15,739 nucleotides of DNA from JAVVFH01 sp032250585 (lineage in GTDB: Bacteria; Pseudomonadota; Gammaproteobacteria; Xanthomonadales; SZUA-36): contig JAVVFH010000059.1 in assembly GCA_032250585.1 (NCBI GenBank), positions 1 through 15,739 of the forward strand. Reading direction: 5' to 3'. The notes below the pieces were generated by a model. That model had not been told where the DNA came from. It saw nothing but the letters and a program-made list of their open reading frames with translations, and searched no databases. A program made the translations under genes and the position numbers. Below, piece after piece: positions 6,976 to 15,367 of this stretch. Each line of letters begins with the position of its first letter. The first letter of the stretch is position 1.

Positions 6976-7460
6976 GCCATCTTCATTCCCGCCATCGCCT
7001 GAACCTGTTCATCGAGCGCGACCATGCGAAGCGCCTGGACGAGCTGGCCGCGAAGAAAGGCGTCTCGAAATCCAGCATCGTCGCGGCCGCACTCGCGTCC
7101 TGGCTGTCGCCGGATGCGGCCGACCAGCGCGAAGCGGCGATGGCCAAGCGGCTGGATCGCCTGTCGCGCCAGTTCGAGAAGCTGGAGCGCGACCAGAACA
7201 TCCAGATCGAAACGCTGGCGCTGTTCGTGCGCTACTACCTGACCGTCAGCACACCGCTGCCCGAGGCCCATCAGGAAGCCGCGAAGGCACAGGGCAAGGC
7301 GCGCTTCGAGCAGTTCATCGAACAGCTCGGCCGCCACCTGCTGCGCGGGCGCAGCCTCGTGCGCGAAGTCTACGAGGAGATCCAGCCCGACACGCAGCGG
7401 CTGGACGAGACGGCGGCGCTGGCCGAAGCGCAGGAACGCGCGCAGGAGGCTGCCGCATGA
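6972..7460 (+). CDS. CopG-like ribbon-helix-helix protein of the transfer operon
   Basis: A 162-residue protein. Residues about 8-46 read as a ribbon-helix-helix fold: strand RLNLFIERDHAKRLDELAAK, then KGVSKSSIVAAALASWL. The C-terminal part is helical and coiled-coil prone (AMAKRLDRLSRQFEKLERDQ). Proteins of this kind regularly sit between traG and trbB in Tn4371-type elements and are annotated as CopG-family regulators. It may repress the operon or help the coupling protein/relaxosome; which of these cannot be told from sequence. It overlaps traG and trbB by ATGA at both ends, so its dosage is tied to TraG and TrbB. Confidence 0.85.
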   Translation: MSHLHSRHRLNLFIERDHAKRLDELAAKKGVSKSSIVAAALASWLSPDAADQREAAMAKRLDRLSRQFEKLERDQNIQIETLALFVRYYLTVSTPLPEAHQEAAKAQGKARFEQFIEQLGRHLLRGRSLVREVYEEIQPDTQRLDETAALAEAQERAQEAAA

Positions 7461-8470
7461 GTGCCGTCCCGCAGCCGCCATCGTCCTCTGTCACCTCGCT
7501 GGATCGGCGCATTCGCATGTTGCGCACGGCGATGGGGCCGCTGATCGCTTCCGCGCTCGAAGACCCGGACGTGGTGGAAGTGATGCTGAACCCGGACGGT
7601 GCGCTGTGGATCGACCGGCTCTCCACGGGCCGTGCCGCCACCGGCGAGTCGCTGTCGGCCGCCGATGGCGAGCGCATCATCCGCCTGGTCGCGGCGCACG
7701 TCGGCACGGAGGTGCATCGCGGCCGGCCGCTGCTGACCGCCGAGCTGCCAGAGACCGGCGAGCGTTTCGAGGGCATCCTGCCGCCGGCGGCGCCGGGCCC
7801 GGCCTTCGCCCTGCGCAAGCGCGCCGTGGGCGTGATCGGTCTGGCCGACTACGTGGCCGACCGCATCCTGTCCGAGCAGCAGGCCGAGTTCCTGCGCCGC
7901 GCGGTGCGCGAGCGCCAGAACATCCTGATCGCCGGCGGCACCAGCACCGGCAAGACCACGCTCGCCAATGCGCTGCTGGCCGAAATCGCCAGCACTGGCG
8001 ACCGCGTGCTGGTGCTGGAAGACACCGTGGAATTGCAGTGTGCGGCACGCGACCACGTGCCGCTGCGCACCCGTGCGGGCGTGGTGTCGATGACCGAGCT
8101 GGTGCGCGCCACGATGCGCCTGCGGCCCGACCGCGTGATCGTCGGCGAGGTGCGCGGCGGCGAGGCGCTGGACCTTATCAAGGTCTGGGGCACCGGCCAT
8201 CCCGGCGGCATCGCCACGCTGCACGCCAGTTCCGCGCACGGCGCACTGCTGCGCCTCGAACAACTGATCCTCGAAGTCGCCATGACCCCACCGCGCGCGC
8301 TGATCGCCGAGGCGGTGAACGTCATCGTCTTCATCGCCGGGCGCGGCCGCGACCGTCAGGTCCAGACCGTCGCCCGCGTCACCGGCTTCGACGGTCATGG
8401 CTACCAGCTCGACGACGCGCTCGCGCCGCTTCCATCCCCGTCCTCAACCCACTCTGGAGAACTGCCATGA
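7457..8470 (+). CDS. trbB: TrbB, VirB11-like transfer ATPase
   Basis: A 337-residue hexameric traffic ATPase of the VirB11/PulE group, at the cytoplasmic base of the mating channel. Walker A GGTSTGKTT lies at 160-168. An Asp box is present around VLVLEDTVELQ, Walker B is VIVGEVRGGEA (E231 region), and the His box GTGHPGGIATLHASS is intact. The N-terminal domain, ALEDPDVVEVMLNPDGALWI, is typical of TrbB. The start at 7457 has AGGAGG seven bases upstream and overlaps the preceding stop (ATGA). The frame happens to be open far upstream into traG, but those codons belong to other genes. The stop overlaps trbC by ATGA. Confidence 0.95.
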   Translation: MSAVPQPPSSSVTSLDRRIRMLRTAMGPLIASALEDPDVVEVMLNPDGALWIDRLSTGRAATGESLSAADGERIIRLVAAHVGTEVHRGRPLLTAELPETGERFEGILPPAAPGPAFALRKRAVGVIGLADYVADRILSEQQAEFLRRAVRERQNILIAGGTSTGKTTLANALLAEIASTGDRVLVLEDTVELQCAARDHVPLRTRAGVVSMTELVRATMRLRPDRVIVGEVRGGEALDLIKVWGTGHPGGIATLHASSAHGALLRLEQLILEVAMTPPRALIAEAVNVIVFIAGRGRDRQVQTVARVTGFDGHGYQLDDALAPLPSPSSTHSGELP

Positions 8471-8844
8471 CGCTCGCCCATGCTTTGCGTATTTCCGTAA
8501 ATCCGCTTTCCCGCCTTGCGTGCCTGCGCTGTCTCACCGCGCCAGCGCAACAAGGACTGCTGCTGGCGGTCGTGTTCCTGCTGGTGGCCAGCACGGCGCA
8601 CGCGGCCGGTTCCAGCATGCCTTGGGAAGGGCCGCTGCAAGCCATCCTCGATTCGATCCAGGGGCCGGTGGCCCGCATCGTCGCAGTCATCATCATCATC
8701 GCCACTGGCCTGGCGCTGGCTTTTGGCGACACGTCGGGCGGCTTTCGCAAGCTGGTCCAGATCGTCTTCGGCCTGTCCATCGCGTTCGCGGCGTCCTCGT
8801 TCTTCCTGTCGTTCTTCAGCTTCTCCGGTGGTGCCGTCGTATGA
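8467..8844 (+). CDS. trbC: TrbC, VirB2-like major pilin precursor
   Basis: A 125-residue prepilin. A long N-terminal signal region ends in the hydrophobic run LLLAVVFLLVASTAHA with likely cleavage after A46 (AHA before AGSS). The predicted mature pilin is about 79 residues and has two hydrophobic helices (IVAVIIIIATGLALAF and IVFGLSIAFAASSFFLSFF) around a short polar loop with GDTSGGFRK. This is the VirB2/TrbC plan. The mature length is close to the 78-residue cyclic pilin of RP4. Whether this one is cyclised cannot be seen. GGAGA precedes the ATG, and both ends overlap neighbours by ATGA. Confidence 0.9.
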   Translation: MTLAHALRISVNPLSRLACLRCLTAPAQQGLLLAVVFLLVASTAHAAGSSMPWEGPLQAILDSIQGPVARIVAVIIIIATGLALAFGDTSGGFRKLVQIVFGLSIAFAASSFFLSFFSFSGGAVV

Positions 8845-9113
8845 GTGCGCCCGACGAGTTCGCCGCCGGCTTCGAGGTGCCGCTGCATCGTTCGTTGACC
8901 GAAACCATCCTGCTGGGCGGTGCGCCGCGCACCGTGGCCATTGCCAACGGCACGCTGGCCGCCGCCGTGGGACTGGGCCTGCAACTGTGGATTCCGGGTC
9001 TGGTGATGTGGATCGTCGGCCATTCGCTCGCGGTATGGGGGGCGCGCGTCGATCCGCAGTTCATGCAGGTGTTCGCGCGGCACATCAAGCACAAGCCTCT
9101 GCTGGACGTGTGA
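8841..9113 (+). CDS. trbD: TrbD, VirB3-like inner-membrane protein
   Basis: A 90-residue protein with an N-terminal amphipathic segment (FEVPLHRSLTETILLGGAPR) and one hydrophobic stretch (about residues 34-66) interrupted by a proline, as in TrbD/VirB3. VirB3 proteins sit in the inner membrane and work closely with VirB4/TrbE, whose gene follows after ten bases. The start overlaps the trbC stop (ATGA). Length is normal for the family. Confidence 0.9.
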   Translation: MSAPDEFAAGFEVPLHRSLTETILLGGAPRTVAIANGTLAAAVGLGLQLWIPGLVMWIVGHSLAVWGARVDPQFMQVFARHIKHKPLLDV

Positions 9114-9123
9114 GGACGACGCC

Positions 9124-11562
9124 ATGTTGCATCTCGCCGAATACCGTCAGCGTCCCGCACTGCTCGCCGACTGGCTGCCCTGGGCCGGGTTGATGGCGCC
9201 CGGCATCGTGCTCAACAAGGACGGTTCGTTCCAAAGGACAGCATGCTTTCGCGGGCCGGACCTGGACAGCGCGACGCAGGGCGAGCTGATCGCCACGTCA
9301 GCGCGGCTCAACAACGCGCTACGCCGCCTGGGTTCCGGGTGGGCCTTGTTCGTCGAGGCCGAAAGGCTGTCAGCGGCTGACTATCCGCAGTCCGAGTTTC
9401 CCGAACCGCTGTCGTGGCTGGTGGACGAGGAACGCCGAGCGGTGTTCGAGGAAGACCAGAGTCACTTCGATAGCCGCTATCACCTGACGCTGGTGTGCCT
9501 GCCGCCGGAGGAGTCCCGCGCACGCGCCGCGAATCTGCTCTACGAGAATACGTCGCAGCGTGGCGTGGATTGGCATGAACGCCTGATCGCCTTCATCGCG
9601 GAGACGGATCGTTGCTTCGACCTGCTCGACGGCGTGATGCCAGAGATTGCCTGGCTCGACGACAGCGAAACGCTTACCTATCTGCACGCCACCATCTCCA
9701 CGCGGCGTTATCACGTGGCCGTGCCGGAGCATCCGTTTCACCTCGATGCGCTGCTGACCGACTGCCCGCTGACCGGCGGGCTTGCGCCGATGTTGGGCGA
9801 TGCGCATTTGCGCGTGGTGTCGGTGCGCGGCTTCCCGACCTCGACCTGGCCGGGGCTGCTCGACGACCTGAACCGACTCGGCTTCGCCTATCGCTGGAGC
9901 ACGCGCTTCCTCTGCATGGACAAGTCCGAGGCGGAAAAGGAACTCGGCCGCCTGCGCCGCCAGTGGTTCGCCAAGCGCAAGAACGTCGTCGCACTGCTGC
10001 GCGAGACGATCTTCCAGCAGGAATCGCCGCTGGTCGATACCGACGCCTCGAACAAGGCGGCGGATGCCGATGCGGCCCTTCAGGAATTGGGCAGCGATCA
10101 GGTGGCGTTCGGCTACGTCACCGCGACGGTCGCGGTGTTGGATGCGGATGCAGCGGTGGCCGACGAGAAGCTGCGGATGATCGAGCGCGTCATCCAGGGC
10201 CGTGGCTTCGTCACCATTCCCGAGACGCTGAATGCGGTCGATGCCTGGCTGTCCTCGATTCCGGGCAATGCCTACGCCAACGTGCGCCAGCCCATCGTCT
10301 CGACGCTGAACCTCGCGCACCTGATGCCGGTGTCGGCGGTATGGGCCGGGCCGGAGCGCAATGCGCATCTGGACGGGCCGCCGCTGATCGTCACGCGCAC
10401 CGATGGCGCCACACCGTTCCGTTTGGTGACGCACATCGGCGATGTCGGGCATGTGCTGATCGCCGGCCCGACCGGCATGGGCAAGTCGGTGCTGCTGGCG
10501 ACGCTGGCGATGCAGTTCCGCCGCTATCGCGGCTCACGCATCTTCGCGTTCGATATGGGCCGCTCGCTGCGCGCCACGACCCTGGGCCTGGGCGGCGAGC
10601 ATTACGACCTGGGCACGGACGGCGGCATCGCGTTCCAGCCGCTCGCCCGCATCGACCAGGAGGGCTACCGCACCTGGGCCGCCGAATGGCTGGAAGGCCG
10701 GATGGTGCAGGAGGGCGCGGCCATCGGCCCCGACGAGAAGGCCGCCATCTGGTCGGCGCTGGAAAGCCTTGCCGGCGCGCCGGTGGAGCAGCGCACGCTG
10801 ACCGGGTTTTCCGTGCTGTTGCAGAACAACGCGCTGCGCCAGGCGCTCGCGCCCTATGTGCTCGGCGGCGCGCACGGCAAGCTGCTGGACGCCGACCACG
10901 ACCGCCTGGGCACGGCCGACGTGCAGTGCTTCGAGATGGAGGAGCTGATGGCCAGCCGCGCCGCCGTACTGGCCGTGCTGCGCTATTTGTTCGCTCGTTT
11001 CGACGAGCGCTTCGACGGCGCGCCCACGCTGCTGATCCTCGACGAAGCCTGGCTGTTCCTTGATGACCCGGTGTTCGCGGCGCGCATTCGCCAGTGGCTC
11101 AAGACGCTGCGCAAGAAGAACGTATCGGTGATCTTCGCCACGCAGTCGCTCGCCGACATCAAGGATTCGAGCATCGCGCCGGCCATCGTGGAGAGCTGCG
11201 CGAGCCGCATCTTCCTGCCCAACCCGCAGGCCACCGAGCCGCAGATTCGCACGATCTACGAAGGCTTCGGGCTCAACGCCCGGCAGATCGAGATCGTCGC
11301 CACCGCGCAGCCCAAGCGCGATTACTACTACCAGTCGCGGCTGGGCAATCGCCTGTTCGACCTCGACCTGGGGTCGGTCGCGCTGGCCTTCGCCGGCGCT
11401 TCGACACCGCAGGACCAACGCGACATCGACGCGGTGGAGGCGGCCGCTTCGTCTTCCAGCTTCGCAGCCGCCTGGCTGCGCCACTGCGGTCTGGACTGGG
11501 CGGCCGATCTGCTGCCGTCCGCGCCTGCCGCTTCCCTCCCACCACAGGAGAACCCGTCATGA
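9124..11562 (+). CDS. trbE: TrbE, VirB4-like transfer ATPase
   Basis: An 812-residue ATPase of the CagE/TrbE/VirB4 family, needed for pilus assembly and substrate passage. The N-terminal half carries the family-specific region (YRQRPALLADWLPWAGLMAPGI at the start). Walker A is GPTGMGKS at 448-455, Walker B is LLILDEAWLFLDD with D640 E641, and IFATQSLADI follows as the next conserved ATPase segment. GAGGA lies seven bases before the ATG. The stop overlaps the trbJ start (ATGA). Length is usual and no interruption is seen. Confidence 0.95.
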   Translation: MLHLAEYRQRPALLADWLPWAGLMAPGIVLNKDGSFQRTACFRGPDLDSATQGELIATSARLNNALRRLGSGWALFVEAERLSAADYPQSEFPEPLSWLVDEERRAVFEEDQSHFDSRYHLTLVCLPPEESRARAANLLYENTSQRGVDWHERLIAFIAETDRCFDLLDGVMPEIAWLDDSETLTYLHATISTRRYHVAVPEHPFHLDALLTDCPLTGGLAPMLGDAHLRVVSVRGFPTSTWPGLLDDLNRLGFAYRWSTRFLCMDKSEAEKELGRLRRQWFAKRKNVVALLRETIFQQESPLVDTDASNKAADADAALQELGSDQVAFGYVTATVAVLDADAAVADEKLRMIERVIQGRGFVTIPETLNAVDAWLSSIPGNAYANVRQPIVSTLNLAHLMPVSAVWAGPERNAHLDGPPLIVTRTDGATPFRLVTHIGDVGHVLIAGPTGMGKSVLLATLAMQFRRYRGSRIFAFDMGRSLRATTLGLGGEHYDLGTDGGIAFQPLARIDQEGYRTWAAEWLEGRMVQEGAAIGPDEKAAIWSALESLAGAPVEQRTLTGFSVLLQNNALRQALAPYVLGGAHGKLLDADHDRLGTADVQCFEMEELMASRAAVLAVLRYLFARFDERFDGAPTLLILDEAWLFLDDPVFAARIRQWLKTLRKKNVSVIFATQSLADIKDSSIAPAIVESCASRIFLPNPQATEPQIRTIYEGFGLNARQIEIVATAQPKRDYYYQSRLGNRLFDLDLGSVALAFAGASTPQDQRDIDAVEAAASSSSFAAAWLRHCGLDWAADLLPSAPAASLPPQENPS

Positions 11563-12290
11563 AGAAGACCCTTCTTGCGACCGTTGCTGCCGCTCTGTTT
11601 TGCGCGCTGCCCGCCGCGCAGGCGCAGTGGGCCGTGATCGACCCGACCAACCTGGTGCAGAACACGCTGACCGCGATCCGCACGCTGGAGCAGATCAACA
11701 ACCAGGTGCGGCAGCTCCAGAACGAAGCGCAGATGCTCATCAACCAGGCGCGCAATCTGGCGGGCCTCGACTTCAACGTGGTCAACCGGCTGCGCTCGAC
11801 GCTGGCGACCACCGAACGCCTGATCGCCGAGGCGCAGGGGCTGGCCTATGACGTGGCGAACATGGACCGGGAGTTCGCCCGGCTATATCCGCACGAGTAC
11901 GCCGCGACCATCAGCGGCGATCGCATGGCGCAGGACGCGCGCGAACGCTGGCGGCACACCCTCGATGGCCTGCACACCGCAATGCGGATGCAGGCGCAGG
12001 TGTCGCAGAACCTCAGCGAGGACGAAGGCGTGCTGGCCGATCTGGTCGGCCAGAGCCAGTCGGCTGACGGCGCGCTGCAAGCCATGCAGGCGACCAACCA
12101 GTTGCTGGCCTTGCAGGCCAAGCAGGCGATCCAGTCTCAGCAGCTCCAGTTGACGCAGGACCGCGCCGCGTCGCTGGAACTGGCGCGCCAGGCGGCGGCC
12201 ACCGAGCGCGCCCGCGAAGTGCGGCGGCGCTTCCACGGCGAGGGCACGCCCTACACGCCGCAGACCGTGCCGTTCTACGGCGGCGACTGA
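11559..12290 (+). CDS. trbJ: TrbJ, VirB5-like periplasmic pilus-tip protein
   Basis: A 243-residue exported protein. The signal peptide is MKKTLLATVAAALFCALPAA with cleavage after AQA (residue 22). The mature part starts with AVIDPTNLVQNTLTAI, a TrbJ hallmark. It is mostly helical and glutamine rich with coiled-coil character (EQINNQVRQLQNEAQMLINQ; later LQAKQAIQSQQLQLTQDRAA). VirB5-like proteins assist pilus assembly and contact with the recipient. It is coupled to trbE by ATGA. Only ten bases separate it from trbL, leaving no room for trbK. Confidence 0.92.
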   Translation: MKKTLLATVAAALFCALPAAQAQWAVIDPTNLVQNTLTAIRTLEQINNQVRQLQNEAQMLINQARNLAGLDFNVVNRLRSTLATTERLIAEAQGLAYDVANMDREFARLYPHEYAATISGDRMAQDARERWRHTLDGLHTAMRMQAQVSQNLSEDEGVLADLVGQSQSADGALQAMQATNQLLALQAKQAIQSQQLQLTQDRAASLELARQAAATERAREVRRRFHGEGTPYTPQTVPFYGGD

Positions 12291-12300
12291 GGGACGCGCC

Positions 12301-13662
12301 ATGAACGACATCTCGGTGATCGACCGCTTCCTCATCGTCTTTTCCACCTACATCGACTCGGGCTTCGGTCTGCTGGGTGGCGAGATTGCGTTCCTCACCG
12401 CCACCTTGATCGTGATCGACATGACCATCGCCGGCCTCTATTGGGCGATGAGTCACGCCACCGGCCAGGGCGAGGACGTGATCGCCAAGCTGATCCGCAA
12501 AGTGCTCTACGTCGGTGCCTTCGCCTACATCATCGGCAACTTCAACTGGCTGGCGAGCATCGTGTTCCGCTCGTTCGCGGGGCTGGGTTTGATGGCGTCG
12601 GGTTCCACGATCTCGCAGGCCGAGTTCCTGCAACCCGGCCGACTGGCCAAGGTGGGCGTCGATGCCGCCTCGCCGATCCTCGAACAGATCAGCGACATGG
12701 CGGGCTTCCCCGAGGTGTTCGTGAACGTGACGCCCATCGCGGTCATGTTCCTGGCCTGGCTGGTGGTGATCGTCACGTTCTTCGTGCTGGCGATCCAGCT
12801 TTTCATCACGCTGATCGAGTTCAAGTTGACCACGCTCGCCGGCTTCGTGCTGGTGCCGTTCGCACTGTGGAACAAGACGGCGTTCCTGGCCGAGAAGGTG
12901 TTGGGCAACGTGGTGTCGTCGGGCATCAAGGTACTGGTGCTGGCGGTGATCGTCGGTATCGGCACCGGCCTGTTCGCCGAATTCCAGGTCGCGCCGGACG
13001 AACCCTCCATCGACCACGCGCTGGTCATCATGCTGGCATCCCTCGCGCTGCTGGCGCTGGGGATCTTCGGGCCGGGCATCGCCACCGGGCTGGTGTCCGG
13101 TTCGCCGCAGCTCGGCGCCGGTGCAATGGCAGGCGCCGCGCTCGGCGCAGCCGGTACGGCCGTTGCGGTCGGCGCGGTGGCCACCGGCGTCGGTGGTGCC
13201 GTCGCGGCCGGTGCGCGCATGGCGCCGGGTGCTGCCCGCATGGCTGTCGGCGGCGCCCGTTCGATGACCTCCACCGCTGGCAGCGCGAGGTCAGCCTTCC
13301 AGGCAGGTTCCGCCGGTGCCGGCGGTGGCCTCAAGGGCGTGGCGGCCGGTCTGGGTAACGTCGCCCGGACCGGCGCGCAGTCGGTCGGCCAGCGAGTCTC
13401 TGCCGGTGCGCGTTCGCTGAAGACGCGCGCCGCTACCGCCATCAATCCCGATGCTTCCACAGGCAGCGCTGCTACCGGCCCGGCCACTCAGGGCAGCGCG
13501 GAAGCCGCATCCGCCAGCACCGGACAACCCGCCTGGGCCAGGCGCCTGAAACGCCGCCAGCAGCTCACTCATGCCGCCACCACCGTCGCGCACACGCTGC
13601 GCGGTGGCGACGGCGGCGGCTCGGGCAGTGGCCCCAGCCTGCGCGACCCATCGAATTCATAA
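12301..13662 (+). CDS. trbL: TrbL, VirB6-like polytopic inner-membrane protein
   Basis: A 453-residue membrane protein. Several hydrophobic segments lie in the first 270 residues, including FLTATLIVIDMTIAGLYWAM, VTPIAVMFLAWLVVIVTFFV, IKVLVLAVIVGIGTGLFAEF and ALVIMLASLALLALGIFGPG. From about residue 270 the chain becomes a long glycine/alanine-rich, low-complexity tail with serine, threonine and arginine, which is common in TrbL proteins and highly variable. VirB6-like proteins form part of the inner-membrane passage for DNA. A GAGGGA sequence lies upstream of the ATG. The TAA stop is directly followed by the AAGGAGG of trbF. Confidence 0.92.
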   Translation: MNDISVIDRFLIVFSTYIDSGFGLLGGEIAFLTATLIVIDMTIAGLYWAMSHATGQGEDVIAKLIRKVLYVGAFAYIIGNFNWLASIVFRSFAGLGLMASGSTISQAEFLQPGRLAKVGVDAASPILEQISDMAGFPEVFVNVTPIAVMFLAWLVVIVTFFVLAIQLFITLIEFKLTTLAGFVLVPFALWNKTAFLAEKVLGNVVSSGIKVLVLAVIVGIGTGLFAEFQVAPDEPSIDHALVIMLASLALLALGIFGPGIATGLVSGSPQLGAGAMAGAALGAAGTAVAVGAVATGVGGAVAAGARMAPGAARMAVGGARSMTSTAGSARSAFQAGSAGAGGGLKGVAAGLGNVARTGAQSVGQRVSAGARSLKTRAATAINPDASTGSAATGPATQGSAEAASASTGQPAWARRLKRRQQLTHAATTVAHTLRGGDGGGSGSGPSLRDPSNS

Positions 13663-13674
13663 GGAGGACGGCCC

Positions 13675-14379
13675 ATGCGCTTCAAACGACCGCAGGTGCG
13701 CTATGCCGAATCGCCGCAGCCGGTCACGCCGTACCAGAGCGCCGAACAGGTGTGGGACGAGCGCATCGGCTCGGCCCGCGTGCAGGCAAAGAACTGGCGA
13801 CTGATGGCTTTCGGCTGCCTCGCGCTCGCGCTGCTGATGGCCGGTGGCCTGGTGTGGCGCTCGGCGCAGTCCATCGTCACGCCCTACGTGGTGGAGGTGG
13901 ACCACGGCGGGCAGGTGCGCGCCGTCGGCGAGGCCGCCACGCCGTATCGGCCCAACGATGCGCAGACCGCGCATCACCTGGCGCGCTTCGTCACGCTGGT
14001 GCGCTCGCTCTCCATCGACCCCATCGTGGTCCGGCAGAACTGGCTGGATGCCTACGACTACACCACCGACCGCGGGGCCGCCGTGCTCAACGACTACGCC
14101 CGCGCCAACGATCCCTTCGCGCGCATCGGCCGGGAGACGGTGACGGTGCAGATCAACAGCGTGGTCCGCGCCAGCGATACGTCGTTCAACGTGCGCTGGA
14201 CGGAGCGCCGCTACGTCAACGGCGCGGCGGCAGGGCTGGAGCGCTGGACGGCGGTGGTCTCCATCGTGCTGCAAACACCGCGCACCGAGGAACGGTTGCG
14301 CCGCAATCCATTGGGCATCTACATCAACGGCTTGTCGTGGAGCCGGGAACTCGACTCGATCGAAGGAGACAGGCCATGA
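13675..14379 (+). CDS. trbF: TrbF, VirB8-like channel assembly protein
   Basis: A 234-residue bitopic protein. It has a short cytoplasmic N-terminus, one membrane helix at about residues 41-66 (LMAFGCLALALLMAGGLVW) and a periplasmic VirB8-like domain with the patterns QNWLDAYDYTTDRGAAVLND and NVRWTERRYVNG. VirB8 proteins nucleate the complex that joins inner-membrane and core parts. AAGGAGG lies seven bases before the ATG. The stop overlaps trbG by ATGA. Length is typical. Confidence 0.93.
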   Translation: MRFKRPQVRYAESPQPVTPYQSAEQVWDERIGSARVQAKNWRLMAFGCLALALLMAGGLVWRSAQSIVTPYVVEVDHGGQVRAVGEAATPYRPNDAQTAHHLARFVTLVRSLSIDPIVVRQNWLDAYDYTTDRGAAVLNDYARANDPFARIGRETVTVQINSVVRASDTSFNVRWTERRYVNGAAAGLERWTAVVSIVLQTPRTEERLRRNPLGIYINGLSWSRELDSIEGDRP

Positions 14380-15365
14380 AACCGTCTTTGCGCTTTTGCG
14401 TGCTTGTACTGATTGCCACCACGCTGGCGGGCTGCGCCACGCCGCGCAAGCCGCCGACCATCACGCTCGACGAGCCCGTGCAGGCGCAGCCGCTGCCGGA
14501 ACTTCCCAAGCCGGTGGAAGTGGTCGCGGTGCCGGAACCTTTGCCCTTGCCGGGGCAGTTGATGCCGTTACCGGCGCAGGACGAGACGCCGCCAGCGCCC
14601 GAGCCAGAGGACGAGCGCGTGCGCGTATCCCGTGCGAACGCAGAGGCGCGCGTCGCGCCGACACGCGAGGGCTACATCAACGCGATCCAGGTCTGGCCCT
14701 TCACCGATGGCGCGCTCTATCAGGTCTATACGAGTCCGGGCCGCGTGACGATGATCGCCTTGCAGCCCGGCGAGGAACTGGTGACGGTCGCGGCCGGTGA
14801 CACCGTGCGCTGGATCGTCGGCGACACGTCCAGCGGCGGCGGTGACGAACTGCGCGTCAATGTGCTGGTGAAGCCCATCCGTTCCGGCTTGAAGACCAAT
14901 CTCGTCATCACCACCAGCCGCAGGACGTACCTGATCGAACTGACCTCGACCGAAAGGGCGTGGATGGCGTCTGTGTCTTGGGACTATCCGCGCGACCGCA
15001 TGTTGGCTTTGCAGCGCCAGGCGCAGGCCGCACAGACGGCGGCGCCACTCGATACGGGCCTGACGCTGGAGAACATCCGCTTCCGCTACGCGATCAGCGG
15101 CAGCAATGCGCCGTGGAAGCCGCTGCGCGCCTTCGACGACGGCGAGAAGGTCTATATCCAATTCCCGGCCGGCATCGCGCAGGGCGAGCTGCCGCCGCTG
15201 TTCGTGATCGGCGCGCAGGGCGACGGCCAGCTCGTGAACTACCGCTTCCGCGCGCCGTACTACATCGTGGACCGGCTGTTCGGCGCGGCCGAACTGCGCC
15301 TGGGTGGCGACAGCGGCGCCGTGGTGCGCATCGAGCGCACAGACGGCGTTACGCGGAGGAACTGA
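14376..15365 (+). CDS. trbG: TrbG, VirB9-like outer-membrane core protein with a lipobox
   Basis: A 329-residue protein with a signal peptide ending in lipobox LAGC (17-20), so C20 should be lipidated. A proline/glutamate-rich linker (about 24-85) follows. Then comes the VirB9/CagX domain, starting near EGYINAIQVWPFTDGALYQV and including YLIELTSTERAWMASVSWDY. VirB9 forms the outer layer of the core complex with VirB7 and VirB10. No separate TrbH/VirB7-like lipoprotein gene is visible between this gene and trbI, only two bases apart, so the lipidated N-terminus may anchor the complex itself. The start overlaps the trbF stop by ATGA. Confidence 0.93.
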   Translation: MKPSLRFCVLVLIATTLAGCATPRKPPTITLDEPVQAQPLPELPKPVEVVAVPEPLPLPGQLMPLPAQDETPPAPEPEDERVRVSRANAEARVAPTREGYINAIQVWPFTDGALYQVYTSPGRVTMIALQPGEELVTVAAGDTVRWIVGDTSSGGGDELRVNVLVKPIRSGLKTNLVITTSRRTYLIELTSTERAWMASVSWDYPRDRMLALQRQAQAAQTAAPLDTGLTLENIRFRYAISGSNAPWKPLRAFDDGEKVYIQFPAGIAQGELPPLFVIGAQGDGQLVNYRFRAPYYIVDRLFGAAELRLGGDSGAVVRIERTDGVTRRN

Positions 15366-15367
15366 CC

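Noticed and set aside
6683..7456. Upstream extension of the trbB frame into traG and the copG-like gene
   Set aside because: TrbB homology begins at 7457, where a good ribosome site and an ATGA overlap are found; the upstream part is an accidental open frame.
9370..10452. 360-codon minus-strand frame opposite trbE, with similar ones at 7370-8398, 10534-11484 and 12013-13017
   Set aside because: All lie opposite intact trb genes and have compositions expected of antisense frames; no recognisable family or ribosome site.
12291..12300. Possible trbK between trbJ and trbL
   Set aside because: Only ten bases are present.
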